A stretch of 61,300 nucleotides of DNA, from positions 1 through 61,300 of the forward strand of contig JAABRT010000017.1 in NCBI GenBank assembly GCA_011390805.1, in the 5' to 3' direction. The stretch is from Gemmatimonas sp. (GTDB taxonomy: Bacteria > Gemmatimonadota > Gemmatimonadetes > Gemmatimonadales > Gemmatimonadaceae). This document shows, one piece after another, positions 43,542-51,181 of the stretch (position 1 is its first letter; each line of letters starts with the position of its first letter). The position numbers were made by a program, and so were the translations under genes. A model generated the notes under the pieces. The model did no database searches. It had not been told where the DNA came from and saw only the letters and a list, made by a program, of their open reading frames with translations.

Positions 43542-46401
43542 ACTCCAGATCCGGATCCTCGTCTTCGCCCTGCGACTCCAGATAACACTGAAAGAACGGC
43601 GTGTTCGGCTGCAACTGCGAGCCGAACAACGCCCGGAAGGTGAACTGCATTGGCACAATGATGCCCGCGTCGTATTCGGCCGTCACAACCCGAATGCTGC
43701 CGATGAGCGTACCCTGCATGAATTCGCCCGGTGTGAAGGCGGTAATGCTCACTTGCCCTTCGCCCAGAAATCTTGGATCAGTAGGGTCGATTGTCCCAAC
43801 CACCGTATTCGTTGCGGTGAGCGCACCAAACACCACAGCAGTGCGCAGGGTAAAGCCGCCGGTACCGGGTGTGCCGGTGAACGTGGCACCAAAGTTCATG
43901 CGCCGCTCCGGAAACATTTGCTGCATGGCGGTTGAACCTGCAGGAATGATTCCCACGCCAAAACCATTGGCGTTCAGCGACCACGCGGCCAGGCCGTCCC
44001 AGGTGCGATTAATAGGCGAACCCAACGAGAGTGTACCCGAGCAGGTACAGGTGCCCACCTGTACGCGCACAGACTCGTCAAAATCTCCGTCTTCAGTGGT
44101 GATCTGTGCACGAATCACCGCTTCTGCGCCGGCAGCGGCGCTCGAGGGGGCGGTGAACACCCCGCTGCTGTTGATGCTACCTATGCTCGCACTCCACGTG
44201 ACGTCATCGCGCACGACATCAGCGAGAGTTGCGGTGAAGGCCAACGTTTCTCCGAACTTCACGCAGCCGCTGCTGGGCGAGATGCGCAACTCGACTGGCA
44301 CAATGGCCAGTGATGCAACACGCGGATCAGTATTGTAGGCGCGCGCACCGCTCTTGGCCGTATGTCGCGCGGTGATAAGAATCGGAAGCGCGTCGAGTTT
44401 GTCGGGCGTGGTGTAGCGCACCTGAATCGTGCCACTACCCTTGGTGACTACAATGGTGCCGGCGCCCTCCGGAATGGGATCTACATCCACCTCCTCCGGA
44501 TGACTGCTTTCATCAACGGTGATTGTGAACAGGTACGTGGTGTTTTTGCGTACGCGCTCTTCGGTGATGGTGTTGCTACCACTCGTGAAGCGCAAACGAA
44601 GTTGACCCACGGCAATGGCGGCGTTCGCGGAAGCCTGTTGTCCGCCAAAGCGTCCCGAACGTGTTTTGACACGCAGCTGCGAAACGCCCACATCGCGCGG
44701 TTCGTAGTTGGAGTGAATACCCGTGACAATCGATATACCGGTCGCAATATCTGCTTCGCTGAACTCAAAGCTCGACACATCTGCGGGACCGAAGGCTTGC
44801 GGGTCAAACGAGAGAAATCCCGATCCTGCAGCAGAGGTGTTGATGGCTTCCTGTACCACGATGTTGAGAATCACGCCCAGCATATCCGACTTCAACTCCG
44901 AGTCGGCATAGCGATCAAGCCATCCCTGTCGCGCGCCGGTGAGCTGAAACAATGTGTTCAGCGCCAGCGCATCCAGCTTCCAGCCAGCGCTTTGCGCAGT
45001 GACACGAGCGCTCCATGTACCGGGTCCGTCCTCATCTTCTTTGAAGCGTGTTGGCGTCGCGTCTATCGTGAGCGATGTCAACGTGGATGGAAACAGGCCT
45101 GCAGTCCCTTCACGCAACGTCTGCCGGGCAAACTGCAGCAAGCCAATGGCGGTAGCCGCCACCTTCACCGCCGGGTTGGGAACGAGCCCTGCGAGTCCGA
45201 GCGCGCTGCCCATATCGTTCTGCAATTTCGTGGTTGGCGAAATCAACTTGAACGCGGCAGCGCCGGCGAGCTCCATGCAATCCTCAAGGATACCGGCGTC
45301 GGTTATGCCGCCGGTACATGTACGCGCAGAGACTGAGTTGCCGGCAGTGCTCCCTGATCCACGGGTACCGGTCGCCACGGGAAAGCGCGCAACATTCCAC
45401 GGCGATGTCATGGACACCGTTGGTGACGCGGGCGCAAGCGACGCGCGTAGTTCCGCAAGTGCAAGCAGGGCATCGAGAAGGGTGAGGGCGCCGGGCTCAA
45501 GACGATCCTGCAGCGCACGCAGACTGTTGGGGTTGCGCGGATGATCAATTGCGCTCTGCGACAGCGCCAGCGGCAGGAGTACTGACGGTAACGTATCAAT
45601 GCGTGCCTGCTGCAGCTCCATCACAGTGGTACCAAGCAGCGCGGCTTGCTGTTCTACTATTGACTGCAGGCGTTGCACAATATTCGCGTATTCGCCGGGC
45701 GCTGGTGGCAGGGGATCTATGCGAAAGGCAAATGACGCACAGGTGCGCGCATCATCACCCACCCGAACGGTCACGTTGCCACCACTCATGCCCGCGTCGG
45801 GATGCAGTGGTACAACGAGCGTCGCGTTGCCCGCGCTGTCACGATCTACAATGCCGAGCGACGTTGCGGTGCCCGGTCCGGTTGATGTGCGTGCGACAAG
45901 CTGTCCTTCGAGTTGTGCGGGAAGTTGGCCCAGTGAGATCTCTTGCAACGGACGTCCCTGCGTTGCTGCCGGCTGCAGCGATGAGCACACAACGGGTGTC
46001 AGTAACGCGCCGGTATCGTCGCGGGCGCAGTCTACGTCAAACGCCAGCTCTTCGGTGGCGTTGACCGCCACGGTGATTGACCGGGTGTTGCCATTGGCCA
46101 CAATGCAATTCAACGGTACGCTGTCGAGCGACACCGATTGCACGCCTGTTGGCACGTTGTCAAAGCGCACAGAGCCATTGGCGTCGAGCGCTGCCGAGAG
46201 CGTCCCCACACGCACCAGGTAACGACCGGTGGGAAGCGACTCGCCGCGCGTGGTGGCCGATACGCGCACCGCACCCGAGGTCGCCGCCGGCGGGGGATTG
46301 GTAGTGGGTGGCGTGGGTGATGAGGGACCGTCACCTCCACCGCACGCAGTGAGAAACGCAGCGGTTGCAATCAGGAGGCGCCCACGATGGCGTGCAAGCA
46401 T
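43537..46401 (-). CDS. giant lipoprotein with Ig-like domain, unknown function
   Basis: This 954-residue protein has a lipoprotein signal (LLIATAAFLTACGGG, start MLARHRGR at 46401) and a Ser/Pro/Thr-rich spacer. A carboxypeptidase-regulatory-like beta domain follows (about 40-115). The long middle region (about 220-600) is helical or mixed and I do not recognise it. An Ig-like or Big domain (about 700-795, WSASIGSINSSGVFTAPSSA) comes next, then a C-terminal beta domain rich in Gly/Thr and a very acidic tail (EDEDPDLEL). Such lipoproteins are typical of Gemmatimonadota and relatives. The surface role cannot be named. It stands alone, 90 bases from the XPB-partner gene. Confidence 0.72.
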   Translation of the reverse strand: MLARHRGRLLIATAAFLTACGGGDGPSSPTPPTTNPPPAATSGAVRVSATTRGESLPTGRYLVRVGTLSAALDANGSVRFDNVPTGVQSVSLDSVPLNCIVANGNTRSITVAVNATEELAFDVDCARDDTGALLTPVVCSSLQPAATQGRPLQEISLGQLPAQLEGQLVARTSTGPGTATSLGIVDRDSAGNATLVVPLHPDAGMSGGNVTVRVGDDARTCASFAFRIDPLPPAPGEYANIVQRLQSIVEQQAALLGTTVMELQQARIDTLPSVLLPLALSQSAIDHPRNPNSLRALQDRLEPGALTLLDALLALAELRASLAPASPTVSMTSPWNVARFPVATGTRGSGSTAGNSVSARTCTGGITDAGILEDCMELAGAAAFKLISPTTKLQNDMGSALGLAGLVPNPAVKVAATAIGLLQFARQTLREGTAGLFPSTLTSLTIDATPTRFKEDEDGPGTWSARVTAQSAGWKLDALALNTLFQLTGARQGWLDRYADSELKSDMLGVILNIVVQEAINTSAAGSGFLSFDPQAFGPADVSSFEFSEADIATGISIVTGIHSNYEPRDVGVSQLRVKTRSGRFGGQQASANAAIAVGQLRLRFTSGSNTITEERVRKNTTYLFTITVDESSHPEEVDVDPIPEGAGTIVVTKGSGTIQVRYTTPDKLDALPILITARHTAKSGARAYNTDPRVASLAIVPVELRISPSSGCVKFGETLAFTATLADVVRDDVTWSASIGSINSSGVFTAPSSAAAGAEAVIRAQITTEDGDFDESVRVQVGTCTCSGTLSLGSPINRTWDGLAAWSLNANGFGVGIIPAGSTAMQQMFPERRMNFGATFTGTPGTGGFTLRTAVVFGALTATNTVVGTIDPTDPRFLGEGQVSITAFTPGEFMQGTLIGSIRVVTAEYDAGIIVPMQFTFRALFGSQLQPNTPFFQCYLESQGEDEDPDLEL

Positions 46402-46491
46402 GAGAAAAGGGCCGAATGGGAAACCGACGCACGAGGCACGCGCCCTGATGGGCACGCCGCTGGGTCCGTTTTCTCAAGCGCGATTTGTTCT

Positions 46492-48549
46492 TCAGCCCCG
46501 CCAACGTCGACCGCGGGAGGCAGCCGTCGCCTTGCCCGTCTGATCGTCCAACAAGATTCCCCCGGCCTTCAGCTTCTTGAGCAGCGCTGCCCGCGCACTG
46601 CCCGTGATCGACGGCAACTCCACCAGTGTACCCGTTAACCGGATGGCCTTGTTGCCAAGCACCGCTACGACCCGGTCGGCGGTTTCTTCATCGCCTGCAT
46701 CAACAACCTCCACTGTGCGGAGCTGCGCACGCCTCACGTGCGACATCCACCCCCGCACTTCGCGCTGCACATTCTGTGGCACCGGCTTGCTGCTCGCCGT
46801 GTGCAACATCGACAGCAGGTCATCTGCGCTCATGCCAGACTCGGCTGCGCGGATTACCGACGCACGCGTGAGCGCAAATGCGAGCCCTGGTGCTGTACCG
46901 GTGCGCTCGGCAACACGGGCGATACTGGCCTCCAGACTGGGCGACGCACCAAGGAACACAATATCAAAGTTGGGTTGTACAATGATATCGGTCGTACCCG
47001 AATCGCCGTAGGAGAACTCGTTGGCATCACCCAACAGATAGCGCCCAATCGGGGTGAGCGAAAAACAGAGTGCGCCGTCGTTCATGACGCCGAGCGTGGC
47101 TCCGCCCAACAGAAGCAGCCGCGAACGGAGGAACTCGAACACGGCATTGTGCCAGAGCAGACGAAACGCGTCGCGTGGATCGGCGCTGGCCATGTGCAAC
47201 TGCCGGTGCAGCGCTTGCATTTCGTCCCGGTTCATGGCCAGAAACGGATTGGCCGTGCGTGAAGCAAAATCCAGAAATGACTGAACCGTATAAAAGCCCT
47301 CACCAACCCCAAGAAAAATCTTCTGTACACTGTCCCGCAGATTCAGCCCCTTGGGTTCGTGAAGGTACGGTAGTGTGAAAGAGAAGAAACTGTCGATGTG
47401 CGAGGGTTCATACATCCCTCGCGGATTCTTCGCGCTGGAGTTCCGCATGGGATCGAGCAATGCCTGCAACCGATCATGCGGCGATAGTGCCAGCCAGGTG
47501 GCGCCAGCGTCGGTACTCACCAGATGCGGATTACCGTGGCGTGCCTCCAGCGCCGCGAACTCGTGCCATTGCAGAAATCGCGCCGTCATGTCAACGCGCG
47601 TACCGCCCGCCAGGCTGTAAATCGATTCCGCCCAAGGCGGTATCACGACCAGTCGCGTTTCCATGTCAGCCGCTGTGCGCGCGAACACTTTCAGATCGTT
47701 TGCGCGCACGCGCACGGGCGACGATACCATCGTGGCCAGCAGCGCACTCATGTCCTCCATGAGCAACGCCGCGTTGAACTGTGCAACAGGCGTCACTTCG
47801 TCGGGTGGTTGGGCTGGTGGTCGCACCAGTTCTACGGCGGCCTCGGGCCACACGCCCAACAGTGGTACCAGATCGTGTGAGCGCATGGCGACAAACAGCA
47901 CGACAGTGCGCAACCCCAGATGCACAATGGCAGCAGCGCGTTGGCGTTCAGCTTCGGGCAATGCCGCAAACCACTCGTCCAGGGACACCGGTGCGTTGGC
48001 GAGCACGAGCAGTTGCGTCAGCTGCTGTAAACCGCGCAACAGATCACGCACGCTTGCGCTGTTGTCCTGCTCACCGCGATCGGCAGCCCACGCCAATCGT
48101 TCGTCGTCCGAGCGGGCGGCGAGCAGGTCACCAGGCCAGCCAGCGGAGGCCACGCGAGAGGTAAGCTGGTGCTTGGCAATACCGGGATAGCCGTAGCGCG
48201 AAGCATTTACACTCAGGCGATACACATCCTCCATGGAAAAATGATCGTCCATGTAGCGCTGCAGCGTGCGCATGCCGGGATCGTCAAAGACGCGATGACG
48301 ATTCATCGCACGGATCACCTTGAGCAGCTCCCGGTGCGGCTCTGCGAGTGCCAGCCGCTGGCGCTGCTCGTCGTAGGTGGGGATGCCGCTCTCCACAACC
48401 TCACGCAGATGCTCGCCGGCATCGCTGGCTCTGGTGTAGCCCGACGGCTTGATCGTGGCCAGCAGTACGCTCCGCGCCGGTACACTCAGATTGCTGTACC
48501 GCCAAAAGTTCTCGAGCACGTTAGCCCAGTTCACGTCAAGAAGCTTCAC
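46492..48549 (-). CDS. XPB-partner protein with helicase-associated domain
   Basis: This 685-residue protein resembles the 'helicase-associated/Helicase_C_3' proteins encoded next to bacterial XPB. The recognised part is the C-terminal half: IVQPNFDIVFLGASPSLEA, then RVAERTGTAPGLAFALTRASVIRAAESG and the following helix pair. The N-terminal 450 residues are mostly helical and poorly defined. It has no helicase motifs of its own. Its start overlaps the XPB stop by four bases, so the two are made together. In mycobacteria a similar protein lies beside XPB. A DNA-binding or regulatory partner role is likely, not shown. Confidence 0.8.
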   Translation of the reverse strand: MKLLDVNWANVLENFWRYSNLSVPARSVLLATIKPSGYTRASDAGEHLREVVESGIPTYDEQRQRLALAEPHRELLKVIRAMNRHRVFDDPGMRTLQRYMDDHFSMEDVYRLSVNASRYGYPGIAKHQLTSRVASAGWPGDLLAARSDDERLAWAADRGEQDNSASVRDLLRGLQQLTQLLVLANAPVSLDEWFAALPEAERQRAAAIVHLGLRTVVLFVAMRSHDLVPLLGVWPEAAVELVRPPAQPPDEVTPVAQFNAALLMEDMSALLATMVSSPVRVRANDLKVFARTAADMETRLVVIPPWAESIYSLAGGTRVDMTARFLQWHEFAALEARHGNPHLVSTDAGATWLALSPHDRLQALLDPMRNSSAKNPRGMYEPSHIDSFFSFTLPYLHEPKGLNLRDSVQKIFLGVGEGFYTVQSFLDFASRTANPFLAMNRDEMQALHRQLHMASADPRDAFRLLWHNAVFEFLRSRLLLLGGATLGVMNDGALCFSLTPIGRYLLGDANEFSYGDSGTTDIIVQPNFDIVFLGASPSLEASIARVAERTGTAPGLAFALTRASVIRAAESGMSADDLLSMLHTASSKPVPQNVQREVRGWMSHVRRAQLRTVEVVDAGDEETADRVVAVLGNKAIRLTGTLVELPSITGSARAALLKKLKAGGILLDDQTGKATAASRGRRWRG

Positions 48550-50252
48550 CCGATCTGTTCCTCGTTCACGTCTTGCAGCTCGTCGGCATCACGAATCACA
48601 TATTCGTAGCCCTGCTCGCACAAAAACAACTGACGTTTGAGTGCAAACTCCTGCTCCACCGTGTCGGCGGTCACCAGCGAATAAAAGTGCGCCTGGTTGG
48701 CACCCTTCTTGGGACGCAATACCCGGCCGAGACGCTGCGCCTCTTCCTGACGTGACCCGAACATGCCCGATACCTGGATTGCCAGCGCCGCGTCTGGCAG
48801 GTCGATGGCAAAGTTTGCCACCTTCGATACTACGAGCGCGGGCAACGTACCTTCCCGAAACTGCGCGAACAGCGTGTCGCGTGTTTTTTGCGCGGTGCTG
48901 CCGGTAATAAGTGGTGCGTTGATGGCGTGCGCCAAACGTTTGAGCTGATCCACGTACATGCCAATAATCAGCGCCGGTTCACGCTCATGTCGCGCCATGA
49001 TGTTGAGCACCACCGGTATCTTGCCGTCATGCTCCGAGGCAATGCGAAACTTGTGTCGCGCTTCGGCAACGGCATAGGGCATGCGCACATCGTCGGGCAG
49101 TGGCACACGTACTTCGGTGCATACGGCTTTGGCAATCCATCCATCCCGCTCCAACGCCTTCCACGGCACATCCGATTTCCGGGGACCAATGAGTGCAAAA
49201 ACATCTTCTTCACGACCGTCTTCCCGCACCAGTGTCGCCGTGAGCCCGAGTCGACGACGGGCCTGCAGTGACGACGTGATCTGAAACACCGGCGCGGGTA
49301 ACAGGTGCACCTCATCGTACACGATCAGTCCCCAGTTGAACTGATCAAACAGCGACAGATGTGTGAACTCGGCGTCTACGCTTGTGCGGTGTGTCAACAT
49401 CTGGTACGTGGTCACGGTTACCGGACGCACATTTTTGGTGCTGCTACCGTATTCAGCAACGTCGTCTTCGCTCAAGCTGGTTTTATCCAGCAGCTCGGCA
49501 ATCCATTGTCGCACCGCAGAGACGCTCGTGGTGAGAATGAGCGTGTGCGACTGCACCTCGGCCATGGTGCCCATTGCCACCACTGTTTTTCCAGCACCAC
49601 ACGGCAGCACAATGACGCCCGACCCACCGCGCTCGGCACCTGAAGCGTGAAACGCCTGCACGGCGTGTTGCTGATATTCACGTAGCGCAAATGGTGCGCC
49701 CTCCCGGGTGGTGTTGCGGAGTGCGATTGGCAGCGTGTCGCCGCTGGTGTATCCCGCTACGTCTTCGGCCGGAAAGCCCGCTTTAATGAGCGCCTGTTTG
49801 AGCAGGCCACGTTGCTGCTGGGAGATGCGAAAGCAGTTTGGCCACACACGCTCGGTGAGCAGGGGTGCCAGTTGCTTCACATGACACAGTTGCTCAGCGA
49901 GCAGCGCGTCGCTGGTGAATACCAACAGACTGCCTTGTTCACTGGCCGGGTCTCGCTCAATGCGCACGCGTCCGTAGCGCCCGGCAAACTCGTGCACCTG
50001 TGCGAGCACATGCGGCGGCACCGCAAAGCGCGCGAAGTCAGTGAGCGCGTGCACAATGGATTCCGCCGACACACCCGCCGCGCACGCATTCCAGATGGAC
50101 AGCGGACTGATGCGATAGGTGTGAATGTGTTCCGGCGACTTCACCAGTTCGGCAAATCGCGCCAGTGCTTCACGCGCCAGTGTGTATCGTGGCGCGGCAA
50201 CGTCTACCAGTACGGTCAGATCGCTCTGGACGATTAGCGGGTTGTCGGACAT
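48546..50252 (-). CDS. xpb: XPB-type DNA repair helicase
   Basis: This 568-residue superfamily-2 helicase has an N-terminal damage-recognition-like domain, Walker A GAGKT (219-223), a DEVH box (313-316), and the XPB-specific RED motif (R343-E344-D345) after the GLTATLV motif III. A complete C-terminal helicase lobe follows, with QRLGRVLRPKKG as motif VI. XPB unwinds or translocates DNA during nucleotide-excision repair and transcription in archaea and eukaryotes. Bacterial copies are patchily distributed and their biology is poorly known. The archaeal nuclease partner Bax1 is not next to it; instead an XPB-partner protein is encoded downstream. Confidence 0.93.
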   Translation of the reverse strand: MSDNPLIVQSDLTVLVDVAAPRYTLAREALARFAELVKSPEHIHTYRISPLSIWNACAAGVSAESIVHALTDFARFAVPPHVLAQVHEFAGRYGRVRIERDPASEQGSLLVFTSDALLAEQLCHVKQLAPLLTERVWPNCFRISQQQRGLLKQALIKAGFPAEDVAGYTSGDTLPIALRNTTREGAPFALREYQQHAVQAFHASGAERGGSGVIVLPCGAGKTVVAMGTMAEVQSHTLILTTSVSAVRQWIAELLDKTSLSEDDVAEYGSSTKNVRPVTVTTYQMLTHRTSVDAEFTHLSLFDQFNWGLIVYDEVHLLPAPVFQITSSLQARRRLGLTATLVREDGREEDVFALIGPRKSDVPWKALERDGWIAKAVCTEVRVPLPDDVRMPYAVAEARHKFRIASEHDGKIPVVLNIMARHEREPALIIGMYVDQLKRLAHAINAPLITGSTAQKTRDTLFAQFREGTLPALVVSKVANFAIDLPDAALAIQVSGMFGSRQEEAQRLGRVLRPKKGANQAHFYSLVTADTVEQEFALKRQLFLCEQGYEYVIRDADELQDVNEEQIG

Positions 50253-50289
50253 GTGCGACTCAAACTACTCGCTGAAAACGGGGCGTGCG

Positions 50290-50661
50290 TCAGGCGCGCA
50301 TCGTGGCCACGGGATACCGCGTGATCACATCATCGCGTGTCACGAGCACCAGTTGCTCGTGCATCGCTTGCGCCACCAGCAATCGATCAAACGCATCACG
50401 GTGCAGCGGTTCAAGCAATGCGAGTGATTCGGTGTGTTGCATGAGCACCGGCAGTTCAAGAAATCCCGAGTCGGCGCACAGCTGCGCGATTGAACGATTG
50501 GATTTGATTTTGCCGAGTGCTGATTTGGTGGCCACCTCCCAGGCTGAGGCGGCGCTGACGAATACTTCGTCGGCGCTACGAATGGCGTTGAGGGCAGGCG
50601 CGGCAAGCGGCGCACCCATGTCCCACCAGATCGCGACATGGGTGTCGAGCAGCAAACGCAC
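50290..50661 (-). CDS. PIN-domain (VapC-like) toxin
   Basis: This 123-residue PIN-domain ribonuclease has the acidic active-site set: Asp6 in LLLDTHVAIWW, Glu in SAASAWEVATK, and Asp in DAFDRLLVAQA followed by LVTRDDVI. This is the PIN subgroup usually paired with Phd/YefM antitoxins. The start is GTG overlapping the antitoxin TAG by one base, so synthesis is coupled. Expected action is cleavage of RNA when the antitoxin is lost. Confidence 0.88.
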   Translation of the reverse strand: MRLLLDTHVAIWWDMGAPLAAPALNAIRSADEVFVSAASAWEVATKSALGKIKSNRSIAQLCADSGFLELPVLMQHTESLALLEPLHRDAFDRLLVAQAMHEQLVLVTRDDVITRYPVATMRA

Positions 50662-50939
50662 TATTGGCCTTCGAACGCGTCGACCATGTGGTCAGGCATC
50701 GGGGCGTCAAAGTCGCTCGCGAGCTGCCACTGGCCCTTGCCCTGCCCCGGCTTGCGTTGAGTGCGCACCGGCTCAAGCGGTAGCAGGCGCGCCATCGGTT
50801 GCCCGGACTTGGTGATCACGAACTGCTCGCCAGCGGCAGCGCGATCAACAAGCGACGACAGGTGCGTTTTGGCGTCGTAAAGGGCCACGGGTTCGCTGAC
50901 CACGTTCTTGCGTGGCTTAGCTGGCTGGCGCGAGGGCAA
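50661..50939 (-). CDS. Phd/YefM-type antitoxin
   Basis: This 92-residue protein has a Phd fold signature: VALYDAKTHLSSLVDRAAAGEQ, then FVITKSGQPMARLLPL, and a C-terminal toxin-binding tail with WQLASDFDAPMPDH. It should neutralise the PIN toxin and repress its own promoter. The start at 50939 gives a 13-residue basic lead not seen in all relatives; a later GTG at about codon 14 is possible. A 17-bp palindrome starts 17 bases upstream. Confidence 0.86.
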   Translation of the reverse strand: MPSRQPAKPRKNVVSEPVALYDAKTHLSSLVDRAAAGEQFVITKSGQPMARLLPLEPVRTQRKPGQGKGQWQLASDFDAPMPDHMVDAFEGQ

Positions 50940-50956
50940 TCTGAAAGATGCACATT

Positions 50957-50973
50957 TTGACCAGATTGGTCAA
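50957..50973. promoter_or_regulatory. palindromic operator of the Phd/PIN module
   Basis: Perfect 7-base arms TTGACCA and TGGTCAA surround a 3-base centre (GAT). It lies 17 bases upstream of the antitoxin start, where a Phd-type autorepressor would bind. It also cuts through what remains of a mazF reading frame, suggesting the module was placed into that gene. Confidence 0.55.
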
Positions 50974-51096
50974 GTTCTGGCAGTGGCGCGTCAGAGCGCC
51001 TCGCGAACGCACCAACGCCGGCCGCCGCGCTGCCGAGTCGCGATCGGAGAACGGAAACGGGCCGATCGCCACATCACCGGGACTATAGCTTGGCAT
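50974..51096 (-). pseudogene. truncated mazF/pemK toxin remnant
   Basis: From ATG 51096 about 31 codons read MPSYSPGDVAIGPFPFSDRD and then RRPALVRSR. This is nearly the same as the start of the intact mazF at 58944 (LTYSPGDVVVVPFPFSDRD, RRPALVCS). Beyond that the similarity stops: a one-base deletion near 51005 shifts the frame, and the body of the gene is missing where the Phd operator begins. Only about a quarter of a normal 110-residue MazF is left, so no function is expected. Confidence 0.6.
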
Positions 51097-51181
51097 ACGA
51101 AGCGGTGGGCGGGCTTGTATGAACGCATCCCTGATGAGCCGGTGAAGCGTTTTTCTGCGCGTGTTGTGATGGGACAACGTC

